Positions 1 through 11,665 of a DNA stretch of 64,000 nucleotides are shown here, piece after piece. Source of the DNA: Siphonodentalium dalli. Its lineage: Eukaryota > Mollusca > Scaphopoda > Gadilida > Siphonodentaliidae. The stretch is taken from NCBI GenBank assembly GCA_032622095.1, contig CP136066.1, forward strand, positions 112,673,319 to 112,737,318. The letters run 5' to 3'. The position numbers were made by a program, and so were the translations under genes. The notes beneath the pieces were generated by a model that saw nothing but the letters and a program-made list of their open reading frames with translations, had not been told where the DNA came from and made no database searches. The stretch's first letter is position 1. Each line of letters starts with the position of its first letter.

Positions 1-391
1 CATATTGTTCCCGGGATCAAAGTAGGCCTACATACCAAATTTGAGTCAGATCAGTCGAGGTCCAGAAACATGTCTATATGAGCTTATATGATTGAGGTCA
101 AGGACACAATCGCACGTGAAATTGAACCCGCCCATATTGTTCCCGGGATCAAAGTAGGCCCACATCAGCTGCTTACATACCAAATTTGAGTCGGATCAGT
201 CGAGGTCCATAAACATGCCTATATGAGCTTATATGAGTGAGGTCAAGGTCAATAACACAGTCGCACATGAAATTGGACCTGCCCATATCAAAGTAGGCCT
301 ACATACCTAATTGAGTCATATCGGTCAAGCAGTTTTCAAGTCTATAACACACATACATACACACAGATAGAAGTTCCAAAATAAAAATAGA
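1..391 (-). mobile_element. Helitron fragment with satellite core
   Basis: Direct repeats of about 132 bp start at 1 and 133, with a shorter third unit near 284; each contains TTTGAGTCGGATCAGTCGAG or a close variant. They are followed by an ACACATACA/CAGATAGA tract and AAGTTCCAAAATAAAAATAGA. Read on the minus strand the element would start TCTATTTTTATTTTGG at 391, directly after a host A, as in the complete Helitrons at 14898-19857. The 3' end lies outside the window. Confidence 0.5.
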
Positions 392-607
392 TTATAAAAT
401 TTGTTGTGTTTCGCTATCCGCCTGAAAATTGTCATCGCATCATTGACCGCCGAACTCGCAATTTAAATATAACAAATCATGAAGCTGTATGTCACAACCA
501 ATGAAATAGTACCCAGCCTGAGACATGACCAATGGAATGAAGGGAACTCATCAATACAAAAATAAAATATGAGTCAGAGGTCTGTAGGTGTAAATCTGGT
601 AAGCTTA

Positions 608-1864
608 GGCCAAACAAAAAAGTGTTTTGATTCTCAGGCAATTCTTTTTGAGAATCGATGAGGGAGCGAGGGTTTAATTTTTATTTTTGTTATGAGGACA
701 ATGCCCGTAGTTAGCATGGGTTATTATACCTTCCCAGGTTAAGAAAATGTAAGGAGAACATTGTTTTGATATAAACTAATGTATTCCACTATAAAGAATG
801 ACCAATTATCACATTGTACTACCCGTACATCAAATCTGAAATAAAGAATGACATAAATATATGACATTGTACTATCTGTACATCATATAGAGATTTACCA
901 GAATGATATATATATATACAATGTATATTTCAATTTACTGTTGCTGATATATTTGATATATGTATGTACCTTTTATAGTACATGTATATATCTATTTATA
1001 TCTATCTATATACTTTAATTTTTATCCATCTATACTATAGTGACTATACATGCTAGCCATACAAACTTCAAATACTATTATATTAAACCAGCATACACAT
1101 CGCCAATATGCACCATATTTCTTTCCGGTTTGCGTTCCCGAAATTGGAAATCTCAGAATTGTTTACCGCACGAAAAGTGGGTTATCTACCTTTTCGAATT
1201 AATAAAATGCCGAAATATTTTAACACATTCAACTGAGAACAGTACTACAGTGGATTAAACCATTGAGGGTACTACAGTACTACAGTGGATTAAAGCATTG
1301 AGGGTACTACATTGGATTAAAGCATTGAGGGTACTACAGTGGATTAAAGCATTGAGGGTACTACAGTACTACATTGGATTAAAGCATTGAGGGTACTACA
1401 GTGGATTAAAGCATTGAGGGTACTACAGTACTACATTGGATTAAAGCATTGAGGGTACTACAGTACTACAGTGGATTAAAGCATTGAGGTTATAATTGCA
1501 CCAGCGACCTTGGAGCTACCTTACAGAGCGGAAGTCTCCTCAAAGAACTTCAACAGACACACCATTGAACCAACCAACCAACACATTTGACTTAATATAC
1601 TTGGGGTTTGGGCAGCTTGTGGTGACAATATACCTGGTAGTTATCGTTGCCTAGTGTCTGTTTTTGATACCAACACATACACCATTGTATGTCTATCATA
1701 TTCGATGTTTGAAACATAACTAATTTCTGTTTTCTAGTTTCCTATTTTCGTGTTATCATTTGACAGCTTCGGTCAAATTGAAAATCGTAATAAAATGGTT
1801 CAACGCGGGCCTTTTTTCCAGACGCGGCTCTGCCCGAGAATCAAAAAACTTTTTTTGTTTGGCC
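608..1864. mobile_element. TTA-flanked MITE with GGCC termini
   Basis: Inverted termini at 608-643 and 1833-1864 begin GGCCAAACAAAAAA and run to a shared GATTCTC(A/G)GGC stretch. TTA stands immediately outside on both sides (605-607, 1865-1867). A three-base TTA duplication fits the PIF/Harbinger superfamily, but no transposase is visible, so the class is an inference. The interior is AT-rich with TA-rich runs near 900-1010 and contains the 1241-1489 minisatellite. No convincing gene is seen inside. Confidence 0.5.
1241..1489. repeat. 27/35-bp minisatellite
   Basis: About eight copies of GTGGATTAAAGCATTGAGGG plus TACTACA. Some units carry an extra 8-base GTACTACA, so unit length alternates between 27 and 35. 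The array lies inside the 608-1864 element. Confidence 0.85.
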
Positions 1865-1867
1865 TTA

Positions 1868-2694
1868 TCGTCGTTTTTTTAAAGATACTGACCCCCTAGT
1901 TTGTAGGATTTTTGTTTGTGAAGGTGTTTGATCCAAGGAATTTTCCATACTTGTTATCTGAAAGCCATACATCTAAGATTATTATGCTGACATAATTTTT
2001 GTTACTGCAGATATGTTCTTGTGTACTATTTATATACAAAAAATGAGGCCATGGCACTGAATTGTCATTCGCAAGTATCTGAAACAGCAAAACCGATTCG
2101 GTGTTGATCCATAATCAAATGATTGTCATTAACATCAAATTGAATCTCAAATCTTCGCAGAACTCTAGAGGAAAGACTATCTTGTTTACAGTGACTCAGT
2201 CGACAGGCATACCTTGAAATGTCTGGCCATTATGCTCATTGACAGGTTGAACTGATACAAATAATAAGTAAACAAGAAATAAATATTATCAATTCTGTTT
2301 ATGTATGAATGGTTGTTTACATAAATAAAAATTAAAACAAGGTCAAAGTGGTGGACTGAAATCTATGTCATTGCAAAGAAAATAGTGTTTCTTCCAGCGA
2401 GCATGACAATTACCGTATCTGTCAGAATTGTAACCAAGGACGTCTTGGGCTATAGTCAGAGAAAGTTATGGGAAAAAAACTCAGGGATTTCATTGTTTCT
2501 AACCCCCTCATAATATGACCATTTAGATAATATACATGCATTTAAAATCAAACTGTGTATAGCATGATTGAGAGTTATTTGTACAGGGAGAATCCTGTCA
2601 AAATTCCTCACTGTCACAGGGCATGATCATCAATCTCACTTTCAATATGGATTATTTCTCAACCAAGGTTCCAACAACAAGAACCACATCCTTG
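1868..2694. other. No gene seen
   Basis: AT-rich sequence between two TTA-flanked elements. Short open frames here lack splice signals, coding bias or recognisable motifs. I see no RNA gene or tandem repeat. Confidence 0.5.
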
Positions 2695-2697
2695 TTA

Positions 2698-3660
2698 GGC
2701 CATAAACAATAAATATCCAGATTATCATCAGATTTTTTTGGAAAATAAGAGGGTGGGGGACGATTTAATTTTTTAATATTTATTTTTGGTGCATCATTCA
2801 GTGACCAAGAAAAGTCCCTCCAGAACTAAGGACCATAACTGGGGTAAAATAAATTGGACAAACCTGGTTTTCAAACTCGATCGAGATATTATTGTGAAAG
2901 GTCCATATACCCAATATGATTGGAATTGGTTGACGTTTGTTAATGTTTTCATGCTAACAGTCATAAACTTTCTAAAAATAGAGAAACTATGGGCTGTAAC
3001 TCAGGTAAAAGGGATCGGACAAACCTGGTTTTCGAATTACGAATAAATGTTCGAGATATTGTTATGAAAGATCCATATACCAAATATGAATGAAATTGGT
3101 TGTCTTTTGTTCAATTTATCGAGCTAACTGACATAACATTTCTTAAATATCTATAAATAAAAAAAGGGTCGTAACTCAGGTAAAAAAATCGGGACAAACC
3201 TAGTTACAAAATTGTTGACATATGTTTAACCTCTTCACTGCTAATGATGTTATGACATCGATTGCTGGGCTGATGACGTTATGGCCATTTTCCAGTGGAA
3301 AAATATAACAGGAATATCAGGAAATCCATAAAACTGACTCAGTTGAAAGGATATTATCATTCATGAACGTGTAACATCATACACTGTTTGAAACTTTGAT
3401 CTCTGAGTTCCAGTTATGAATAATGACCGACTGCTATTGTCACAGCATGAAATTTTATGTCCGTACTCGGTACTGATGTACAACAGCCAAGAGATTAAGT
3501 TATCACGCTAATGGACCCAGACCAGATGCCTACCTGCCCGCCAACCGTCCCTCGTCTAACCATAAGTCAAGTTTTTGAAGAAAAAACTTTACTTTAAAAT
3601 CTGGGGTGGGCAAAATATTGGGGGGCCTAATGATAATCTAAGTATTTATTGTTTATGGCC
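2698..3660. mobile_element. TTA-flanked MITE carrying satellite
   Basis: Termini GGCCATAAACAATAAATA (2698 onward) and its reverse complement (ending 3660) are inverted repeats continuing through an ATTATCAT block. TTA flanks both ends (2695-2697, 3661-3663). The GGCC start and TTA flank match the 608-1864 element, so they are probably one family. The interior holds a second, rolling-circle-like repeat. Confidence 0.55.
2805..3600. repeat. Degenerate GGACCATAACT satellite with rolling-circle-type tail
   Basis: About three diverged units with the order GGACCATAACTGGGGTAAAA, GGACAAACCTGGTTTTC, GAGATATT, CATATACC and GGAATTGGTTGACG. Distally there is a CTGCCCGCCAACCGTCC tract and an imperfect hairpin at about 3560-3596 (AAGTCAAGTTTTTGAAG then AAAAAACTTTACTT). 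Unit wording and end resemble the 20187-21137 element, so this is probably an old relative. Confidence 0.6.
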
Positions 3661-3663
3661 TTA

Positions 3664-4655
3664 ACTACCTCTACAGTTGTCAACATCTGTTGATGAGAAA
3701 CATGTTCATGAGGCTAGTTCTCAGTGCAAACATTTCTGTGGATGATAACATTACGCAAGACACAATGTGGGCTAGCTCAATATGTGTCAAGTTCCATGAA
3801 TACAAACATTGCTCCAGAAAGACTAGCTCTCTATTTCATGTTCTGTGCATGATAATTGTTCTTTCGATAGGCTAAATATATCAGTGTTTATGTTTGTTCC
3901 GGATATGGCTAGCTCTCAACATGTCAAGTTCCATGGATGTTTTGTTTCTGAACATTTGTGGATGTCTTTGCTTGACGTCGATGAATCGCATCTTGTTTTT
4001 TCTTTGCAATTTCATTTTGTGAACACTGAGCTTGTGAAGCGGACATAACTTGAGCTACAAAGAAGAAATTAGAGTAAATGTACACCTGGATGCCAAATAT
4101 GAATATGGTTGGGAGAAGTTAAAGTGATCACATATAATAAACGACTGACCGCAAAACAGATAATAGTTTTGACACTCGAAACACTTCCATCACCATATAT
4201 ATATTTATCTCTTTGATACATTTTGACATGTAAGTGTGAGGCATCAAGAATTATTTAGGCCAGATAAACAAAATAGTTGGTTCTCAGGGATCGCCCCGTC
4301 ACCAAAAAACATGCTCCTCAAACATATTTATGACATTTCATAAATAAATAATTATATAAATACCGACCAATCCCAATTCATTGGATGGAAGACTCTATGT
4401 CGCGAGTTGTCATAAGCAAGGTGCAAATCTAGCGTCTGACCAGCTATTACAGAGTTTTGATTGGTGGTATGTAAATATTTGACGAAAAGGACCACAATAA
4501 CGGTCGTTAAAAGTGAAACAGTGGAGCAAAATGATAAATTACATCATGTCAGAGATATGCGGGAGATAATGGGGGTATTCCATATCTGCGGGAAAGCTCT
4601 CGTAAAGCAGAAGTCTCATGGCCAATCCATGAGATTAACACCTCTGGCTGTAGGG
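3664..4655. other. No gene seen
   Basis: AT-rich DNA. A phrase around ATGTCAAGTTCCATG recurs at about 3785 and 3917, and a lone TTAGGCCAGATAAACAAAAT near 4254 resembles one end of the TTA-flanked MITEs. Open frames of 60-68 codons here look like chance. Confidence 0.45.
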
Positions 4656-5090
4656 CATGTCGAGTGATTTTGTCGTACAAAGAGTAAAATCTAAGATGGC
4701 TGCCGGCAGTCATGTTTTTAAAATGAAATTCAGGACAAAATGACTGTTGGCAGCCATGTGTTTTAACGTAATTTGGAAAACCTTGATGGCTGCCATCTAA
4801 AGGTCAACCCAAAGATCCATATGAAGTTTGTTGATGATTGGATCAGGGATGTGCCAAAGGATTTAGTCATGCAAAAAGTAAAATCCAAGATGGCTGCCAG
4901 TGGCCATGTTTTTCATCGAACATCGTTCAAATTCGAGAGTGTATTTTAACAAATTTCTGAAAACAATGATGGCTCCCATCAAGAGGTCACCTTGAAGAAC
5001 CAGATGAAGTTTGGTGAAGATCAGATGAGAGATGTGAAGATCAGATGAGAGATGTGACTTGTTGGGTGTGCTAAAGGAAATTGTTGTAAT
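4656..5090 (-). repeat. Relic of the 164-bp AAGATGGCTGC satellite element
   Basis: Two to three diverged monomers (AAAGAGTAAAATCTAAGATG, GGCTGCCAGTGGCCATGTTT, GATCAGATGAGAGATGTG) match the core of the Helitron2-like family 1 copies at 33021, 43460 and 48380. Both termini are missing. Confidence 0.6.
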
Positions 5091-5096
5091 AAAACA

Positions 5097-5619
5097 CCCT
5101 ATATAGACTTACATTCAGCAGCATCTTACATGGCTAAAACAGTCTGCTGTGATAACAGGAGGGGGTGTATAGTAAAGTACCATATATAGACTCACATTCA
5201 GCAGCATCTTACATGGCTAAAACAGTCTGCTGTGATAACAGGAGGGGGTGTATAGTAAAGTACCATAAATAGACTCATATTCAGCAGCATCTTACATGGC
5301 TAAAACAGTCTGCTGTGATAACAGGAGGGGGTGTATAGTAAAGTACCATAAATAGACTCATATTCAGCAGCATCTTACATGGCTAAAACAGTCTGCTGTG
5401 ATAACAGGAGGGGGTGTATAGTAAAGTACCATAAATAGACTCATATTCAGCAGCATCTTACATGGCTAAAACAGTCTGCTGTGATAACAGGAGGGGGTGT
5501 ATAGTAAAGTACCATAAATAGACTCATATTCAGCAGCATCTTACATGGCTAAAACAGTCTGCTGTGATAACAGGAGGGGGTGTATAGTAAAGTACCATAA
5601 ATAGACTCATATTCAGCAG
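5097..5619. repeat. 83-bp satellite array running into a gap
   Basis: Just over six near-identical 83-bp units (CAGCAGCATCTTACATGG at 5116, 5199, 5282, 5365 and onward). Later units share the AAATAGACTCATATT variant, suggesting recent homogenisation. The array stops at the N run, so its true length is unknown. Confidence 0.9.
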
Positions 5620-5719
5620 NNNNNNNNNNNNNNNNNNNNNNNNNNNNNNNNNNNNNNNNNNNNNNNNNNNNNNNNNNNNNNNNNNNNNNNNNNNNNNNNN
5701 NNNNNNNNNNNNNNNNNNN
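5620..5719. other. Scaffold gap of exactly 100 N
   Basis: One hundred consecutive N. A round value usually means an unknown-size gap, here caused by the 83-bp satellite. Confidence 0.95.
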
Positions 5720-5721
5720 TA

Positions 5722-5935
5722 CTAGAAGGTGGCCCGACTTCGTCCGGGCTTTGACCTTGAATTGACCATTTGAAGGTCAAGGTCAGGTGGGGTCAAACAC
5801 CAACACCCCAAAAATGGCCCAGTGGATACCGGGAAATCGGCCCAGCGGATACCGAGATACCCTATGCATCAAATTTCGTCCGTAAAAATCCGCCAGTTTA
5901 ACCAGATTTGATTTCCACTCAAGTATATAAACGCG
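5722..5935 (-). mobile_element. Helitron 3' end and partial satellite
   Basis: Starts CTAGAAGGTGG followed by CCCGACTTCGTCCGGG, the same CTAG-plus-hairpin end as the element at 14898. It continues into GACCTTGAATTGACC and GGTCAAGGTCAGG monomers. The 5' end with its CAGA tract is missing. Confidence 0.6.
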
Positions 5936-6186
5936 CCTCATATACACACGCTCATTAATTATCAAGTTTCAACGTAAAGATAAATTACCATCGGTGCCCG
6001 AGATATCGCCAAGACGTCTGAAAAAGTCAAATGCATCGACTGGATTTTTCATTTGAGATGTTGCGCACACGGGGCATGTACGTAGACAACGATGGTTACA
6101 TTTCCCCATGCATATATCAATTTTAGTCATGTCAATTGCGAAAACTTGCTTTATAATCAAGTCTAGACACAAAAATAATTGTTTAA

Positions 6187-6650
6187 CGGTACTCAATCCA
6201 ATCAGATGCTCCTAAATTACTATTTCTTTGGCTTCGGGGGTAAAAAATATTGATTCGAGTCGAGGAACCTACTCATCAACACTTTGAGTGATCAGATATC
6301 AATTCTTGAAGTTTATTATTTCTATTGTTTGTGGCCCAAAAACACGCCGTCAAAAAGGTGGTCTCAGTCAAAATTGTGGATGAAGATGGATAACTCTAAA
6401 ATCAAGTTATTATTACCACTTGATTTTAGAATTATCCATCTTCATCCGCAATATTCCACCCTGCAGTTGTATTTGGCACACAAGATTATACTGGTAGTAA
6501 AGTCTGAACAGTAGAGTCTAAAGGCTTTATACCGAATCACAAACACTGATTTAATATCAGTTTGTAACCAGCATTTGAGGATGGATTTATATCTATAGCT
6601 TCCTAAATATGTTTTCTATAATTGCCAGGGTATAAAATAATAAAATCGAG
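6187..6650. mobile_element. TTAA-type foldback MITE, older copy
   Basis: Left terminus CGGTACTCAATCC follows TTAA at 6183-6186 and continues with the family body (GGCTTCGGGGGT, GATTCGAGTCGAGG). Its centre, 6366-6452, is a near-perfect hairpin: GAAGATGGATAACTCTAAAA facing its complement across a loop of about 10 bases. The right terminus has decayed. The inverted copy in arm A' spans about 52745-53239. Confidence 0.55.
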
Positions 6651-6711
6651 TCAAAGACACATGTCAGGAAATGCTTATATCTATTATCGATATTCATACC
6701 CCCTTTTAAAA

Positions 6712-8769
6712 CGAGAGGCCGATCACGATCGGCAGATGTTTAACCCAAACCTTGGCGATAGCGACTAGACATAACTGATAATTTGTCAAAGATATGATCA
6801 CAGGAATTAATCCATATATCAGTACCCCAACTTGAAATCAAAAGCTCAAATAATTTGTCTTAAGAAAGGGTTTAAGTATTTGGGTTGGGGAGGAGTAGTT
6901 TTAAATCTCATAACTCTGTCCCTATTCACACAAGGACCTCTCACTGTGAGATCCAATGGTTTAGTGATTTCGGAGGACATGTTTAGGAGTTTAAGTTAAC
7001 TCATTGGAAGCAAAAGTGATAAATCCCTATCTTTGCAACTTTTGACATGCTAGATATTCAAAATTGATTATTCACTTCTAAAGAGAAATTATAATTGCCT
7101 AGAACGACATATATGTAGGGGATTCCATCTCATATTTAAATGGTACTTTAATTACCCCCCCCCCACTTCCCCCATTCTCCCAGTTATTTGTTTATCAAAC
7201 ATGGACAGATATAAAATCAGATCTGACCTGTGTATTAAATAAGATTAAGTGTTTCATAACAGGGGTGTATGGTTTTCAAAAATATATGTAATTTATACAA
7301 TTCAAAAGTATTATCTATATAATGTTATACAGACATAATATGATGGGGATGCTGGCCCCTATGACCACTAAATCGTTCATATAAAAGAAATTAAGTTAGC
7401 TCTCATTTGAATGGTTTCACACATTACAATGTTTTACAAGTAGATTGGGCACTAAAAGCCACAACCTTCAATGTTAATCTTCTAAGTGCTCTGTGGCCCC
7501 TAAAATTCAATCAACCATGAAAATGTGAACAAATGGGAAAATAAGGTTCCTGGAAATACTAACATCTACCATATTGATTTTCAAAACAAGTCATCACTTA
7601 CAATAGTCATGTATATTTATCTGCCTGTTTCCCATTGCATAGATAAATCATATTGGCTATCAGCTGTTGTTTTAATTTCAAATTGAAAGCACGTGTCTGA
7701 AGGGTTAATATATTTTTCAAAAATCAATTAATCAGTCAATACCAAAATTGATAGAAGTGAATAGTGTGCAAAGATACCCAATAGATATTAAGAGATATGA
7801 GGAAGAGTCCATGTACATTATAGCATGTGTCTATGGAAACCTTGGAAAGGGTTAATTATTTTTGAAGCAAATTAATGGAATTTAGAAGACACTTATATAG
7901 GTGAGGGGGGCCCTTATCTCACCCTGTAATGAAATTTCAAGAATAGGAAAAACACCAGTCTTGTGCTGCCATTAATCAATTTGACAGTTAGAATAAACAA
8001 ACAGCCAGCCACCAGTGTTGTTTATCTTGCTTGACCCACCAGAGCTCTGTATCATATGTCATCACTCATTTCATAACAGATTTCACTTGGAATGACAACA
8101 TCTATAAAAATCCTCTCATATACTCTGGATGTTGGATGATCACATGGTAATTTATTGATATCATTATATTACATGAAACTACTGCAATAAAATCTTCATA
8201 TTTTCAAAACAGGATATCACACCTAATTAATCGTATAAAACTAAAATAAATGAAAGTGTCAATTTTTTTTATTATTTAATTTTTTGTTTATTGTTATTTA
8301 AAGTTCAAACAAAATTTAATATTTGTATATGCTAAATTTAGCAAGGAGCTAAATCTAAAAAAATTAAAAAAAAAAAAAAAATTCTCGAAAAAGGGTCATA
8401 ACTCCTTTAAAATTAATCGGATCAAACCCATATTCGGACTCGATCTGTATTTTGGGCTGTGAAACTCACATACCAAATTCGGTTCCAATCAGATAAAAAA
8501 TGTTTGAGTTATGGCAGAATGCGTGAATTATAAGTTGAAAAAGGGCCATAACTCTGTAACAAAAACTCGGATCAAACCCAAATTAGAACTCGATCTGTAT
8601 TTTGGGCTGAGAAACCCATATACAAAATTTGGTTTCGATCGGATAGAAAATTTTGAGTTATCGCATTACTCGTAAAGTGTCTACGGACGGACGGAGAGAC
8701 AGACGGACAGACGAGTGGTCAATCCGGGCAACGACACTATGTTTACCATACTATGGTATGGGTAAACAT
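6712..8769 (-). mobile_element. Helitron2-like element, family 3
   Basis: Arm A' lacks this block, so the borders are direct observation: host TTTTAAAA, then the element, then AAAAGGGGGG. The left end reads CGAGAGG, palindrome CCGATCACGATCGG, then AGATGTTTAACCC. The right end is the hairpin TATGTTTACCATACTATGG/TATGGGTAAACATA, whose arm is complementary to the ATGTTTAACCC near the other end. Inside are about 1.6 kb of unrecognised DNA, two AGGG(T/C)CATAACTC units (8390-8670) and a GACGGACGGAGAGACAGACG tract. No Rep/helicase frame is present, so it is non-autonomous. The strand is set by treating the short hairpin end as 3'. Confidence 0.75.
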
Positions 8770-8935
8770 AAAAAGGGGGGTATACTGTTTTGCACCTGTC
8801 TGTCCATCCGTCTGATGTCTGTTCAGGGCATAACTTGAACAGTAGTGCTAATAACTGCTTGATCTCAATGAAATTTGGTATACATGTAGATGTTCACCAC
8901 TATGAGGGCATTCAATTTCTTATATAATGTGATTA
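8770..8935 (+). mobile_element. Helitron2-like family 6, end fragment
   Basis: Reading inward from 8771: a GGGGGGTATACTG hairpin arm, a CTGTCTGTCCATCCGTCTG tract and the CATAACTTGAACAGTAGTG unit. The other hairpin arm lies at 6694-6711, separated by the family 3 insertion. The intact inverted counterpart is 52560-52732. Confidence 0.55.
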
Positions 8936-9737
8936 TCAATTGGGACATATTTTTCGTTACTATTTTTACAACAAACCGTCATGTCATAAAACTTTCAGGC
9001 GATCTCATATAGAGTTCTCCCACTTGCTACACTCCAAACATTTTTGCGAGCTGTAAAATGTCCCAAATTAGTTGTACATGTGTATGTATCTAATATACCA
9101 GAAAATATAAAATAAAATCAATATTGTCATATAGAAGCATTTCCGGACAGGGGTTTTCAATTCATATTTATTATTTTTAATATTTCATACATATTTCAGG
9201 AAACTGCTGCATATAAAACTTGGTTTAGGGAGAGATAGACCATCTTTAAACTGAAATCACATTAAAAACCAAGATTATTCCTTAAATGATAATTTTGAGA
9301 GGGGGGGGGGGGGGCACTGATTTTCTAATCTTTCAACCAAATCATATCAAACATGTCTATCAACTTATCAAGCAATACTACCAGTACATCTAAATTAGAA
9401 GGTGGCACAAGTTTGAAGTCAGAATATCCGAGTGCATTCTATTTACAACCACAGGGGTCCGGGAACTTCTTTAAAAATCTTTATCTATACCTATATTTGT
9501 GAATGTCTATTCTATATTAATTCACGATTCACGAGGGACCTTCTAGATGGCTCCAAAGGGGTCGAACAGGGGCAATTTCTTACGAGAAAGATAATCAACA
9601 TAATTGTGCAGATTAGAAATGTATACAGCACATGACGGTATTGGGGTAAGGGACAAAAAGTGGGAGGGGCAAAACAATGCATGTACCACACTGCATTAAC
9701 ATGGGTAACGACCCTGCTAGTTACATAATATTTAGAG
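8936..9737. other. Arm A sequence without a gene
   Basis: Shared with arm A' (51960-52560). It contains a run of G at about 9301-9314 mirrored by a C run at 52361 and unremarkable AT-rich DNA. No coding signal is seen in either copy. Confidence 0.5.
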
Positions 9738-9896
9738 GATATTACTTGGTTGGTTTGATATTAGACCAAATATCGGCCTGAGGTAACCTCATATCTCTAT
9801 CAGCCTGACATTGAAGGTCGAAGGCTGATATGAGGTTACCGAGGGGGCTGAAATCAGGCCAATATATTCAAACCAACCAAGTACATGTAATACCCT
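9738..9896. mobile_element. Short foldback MITE
   Basis: Arms TTACTTGGTTGGTTTGATAT and its complement near 9876-9896 enclose GAGGTAACCTCATAT and ATATGAGGTTACCGAG, so nearly the whole 160 bp folds back. Copies occur at 10058-10192 and twice in arm A'. Confidence 0.6.
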
Positions 9897-10057
9897 ACAC
9901 GTAACTATTAATTTGTTATTTCTTATGAGAAAGATAATCATCATAATGGTGCAGATTAGAAATGTCTACAGTGATGGTATTGGGGTCGGAGTAAAAAAGT
10001 GGGAGCATTAACCTGGGCAACGACTGGTCACCGTGCTAGTTATATAATAATTAGAGG

Positions 10058-10192
10058 ACATTTCTTGGTTGGTTTGATATTGGGCCTGATATCAGCCTAA
10101 GGTAACCTCATATCACCATCAGCCTGACATCAAAGGTCGAAGGCTGAAATGAGGCCTATAATATCAAACCAACCAAGTAATACCCTATCCAT
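10058..10192. mobile_element. Short foldback MITE, second copy
   Basis: Same TTCTTGGTTGGTTTGATATT terminus and central GGTAACCTCATATCACC block. It lies in a roughly 330-bp tandem duplication with 9738-9896, since the downstream GAGAAAGATAATCATCAT and GTGCAGATTAGAAATGT phrases also repeat. Confidence 0.6.
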
Positions 10193-10404
10193 TAATTAGT
10201 TTGCCTCTTAGTAACAGTAAACAGTGTTCTATTGACAACTCTTTCAAATGAGTGACATCACAAAAAATCATTGTCTTAGTATGCATTATCTAACAGTGAA
10301 ATAGAATTATGCCATGTTGTAAAGCCATATTACTCGGATCCGTGATGTCATGAAATCATATTACTCTGATTGGTGATGTCCTAAAACTATATTACTCAAT
10401 TTAA

Positions 10405-11665
10405 AGGTACTCAATCTGATAAAACTCCTCTCAATTACTATTTCAATGGCTTCGGGGGTCAAAAATATTTGATTCGAGTCGAGGAAGCCACCCATCAAAG
10501 CTCAGATTTTTTAGATATCGATTTTAGAAATCTATTATTTTTCATTATCGGGAATACTTTCTGTCCCAGAACACAGTCAAAATTGCGTTATTATTACCAC
10601 TTGATTTTAGAGTTATCCATCCTTGTCTGTTTGAATAGTGTTTTGGTGTACACATCTCGAGCAGATTACGAAGTTGAAGGCAATTATTAGTACTCATCTC
10701 GAGAAAATAACAAATTTAACTAGAGGTGTGACTGTCCCAATGGGACTACAGATACCCCCCTTTTTAAAATACTAAGATGTTTCACATGTCAGTAAACATT
10801 TAGATAAAATAATAAAATAACAGTTCCCATTGCAGGTGTACAACCATAACCCTAATCTTAAACCTATTGACCCCCCAAAATTGTAGGAATAAAAGCTTGG
10901 ACAAAATTATGTATGTTGCGAAAAAATTTCTAAGTCGAAAAAGGGGAATAACTCCACAAAAAAATGTCGGACAGACGTCATAATCGCAGGTGCACAGGTT
11001 CCCATGGTACTAAATATCAGTACCAAGATTAAAAAACATTGACCGAAAAATGTAGGAATAAAAGCTCGGACAAAATTATGCATGTTGCAAAAAAAGTTTC
11101 TAAGTTGAAAAAGGGGGATAACTCCACCAAAAAATGGCGGACAGATGTCATAATCGCAGGTGCACAAGTTCCAATGGTACTAAATATCTGTGCCAGGTTT
11201 TTAAAAAATTGACCGAAAAATGTAGGAATAAAAGCTCGGACAAAAGTATACATGTTGCAAAAAAATTCTAAGTCGAAAAAGGGGGGATAACTCAAAAAAA
11301 AAACGTCCGACAGACGTCATAATCGCAGGTGCACAGGTTCCCATGATGGTTGATGTCTGTGCCAAGTTTCACGGAAATTGATCAAAAAACGACTGAGAAA
11401 AACTCCGGACAAATTTGTGTCCGCCGACGGACGACGCAGACGGACGGACGGACAAGCTGACTCCAGTATACCCCCCCTAACTTCGTTGCGGGGGGTATAA
11501 AAAATCAATATCTAATAACTCTGAGCTTTGTTTGATTGGTTCCTCGACTCGAATCAAATATTTTTTACCCTAAAAGCCAAAGAAATAGTAATATAGGACC
11601 CTCTGATCGGATTGTTGTTGTTGGAATCTGTTGAGATGGGGACCCTCCGATCGGATTGAGTACCT
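10405..11665. mobile_element. TTAA-flanked MITE, opened by another element
   Basis: Termini AGGTACTCAATCTGAT and ATCGGATTGAGTACCT are inverted and flanked by TTAA on both sides (10401-10404, 11666-11669). Arm A' has the empty site with a single TTAA (around 51259-51262), so the insertion and duplication are directly supported. TTAA targets fit piggyBac or Kolobok; the AGG start fits Kolobok better, but no transposase is present. A 0.78 kb rolling-circle element sits inside. Confidence 0.8.
10720..11499 (-). mobile_element. Helitron2-like element, family 2
   Basis: Comparison with the intact MITE at 13349-13826 shows host ACAAATTT, then this element, then AAAAATCAATATC. The left end is CTAGAGGTGTGACT, palindrome GTCCCAATGGGAC, then AGATACCCCCC. 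The right end is hairpin TATACCCCCCC/GGGGGGTATA, complementary to that inner block. The core is three monomers of about 170 bp (TGTAGGAATAAAAGCT at 10882, 11051, 11221), then GACGGACGACGCAGACGG. On the minus strand the 3' end is a hairpin followed by CTAG. Confidence 0.8.

Noticed and set aside
5969-6196. Cysteine-rich 75-codon minus-strand frame
   Set aside because: It overlaps the MITE end, has no splice sites, and the inverted arm A' copy does not preserve it.
10907-11508. Minus-strand frames of 63-88 codons with repeated CAPAIMTSVRHF wording
   Set aside because: They are translations of the family 2 satellite monomers; the repetition follows the 170-bp period.
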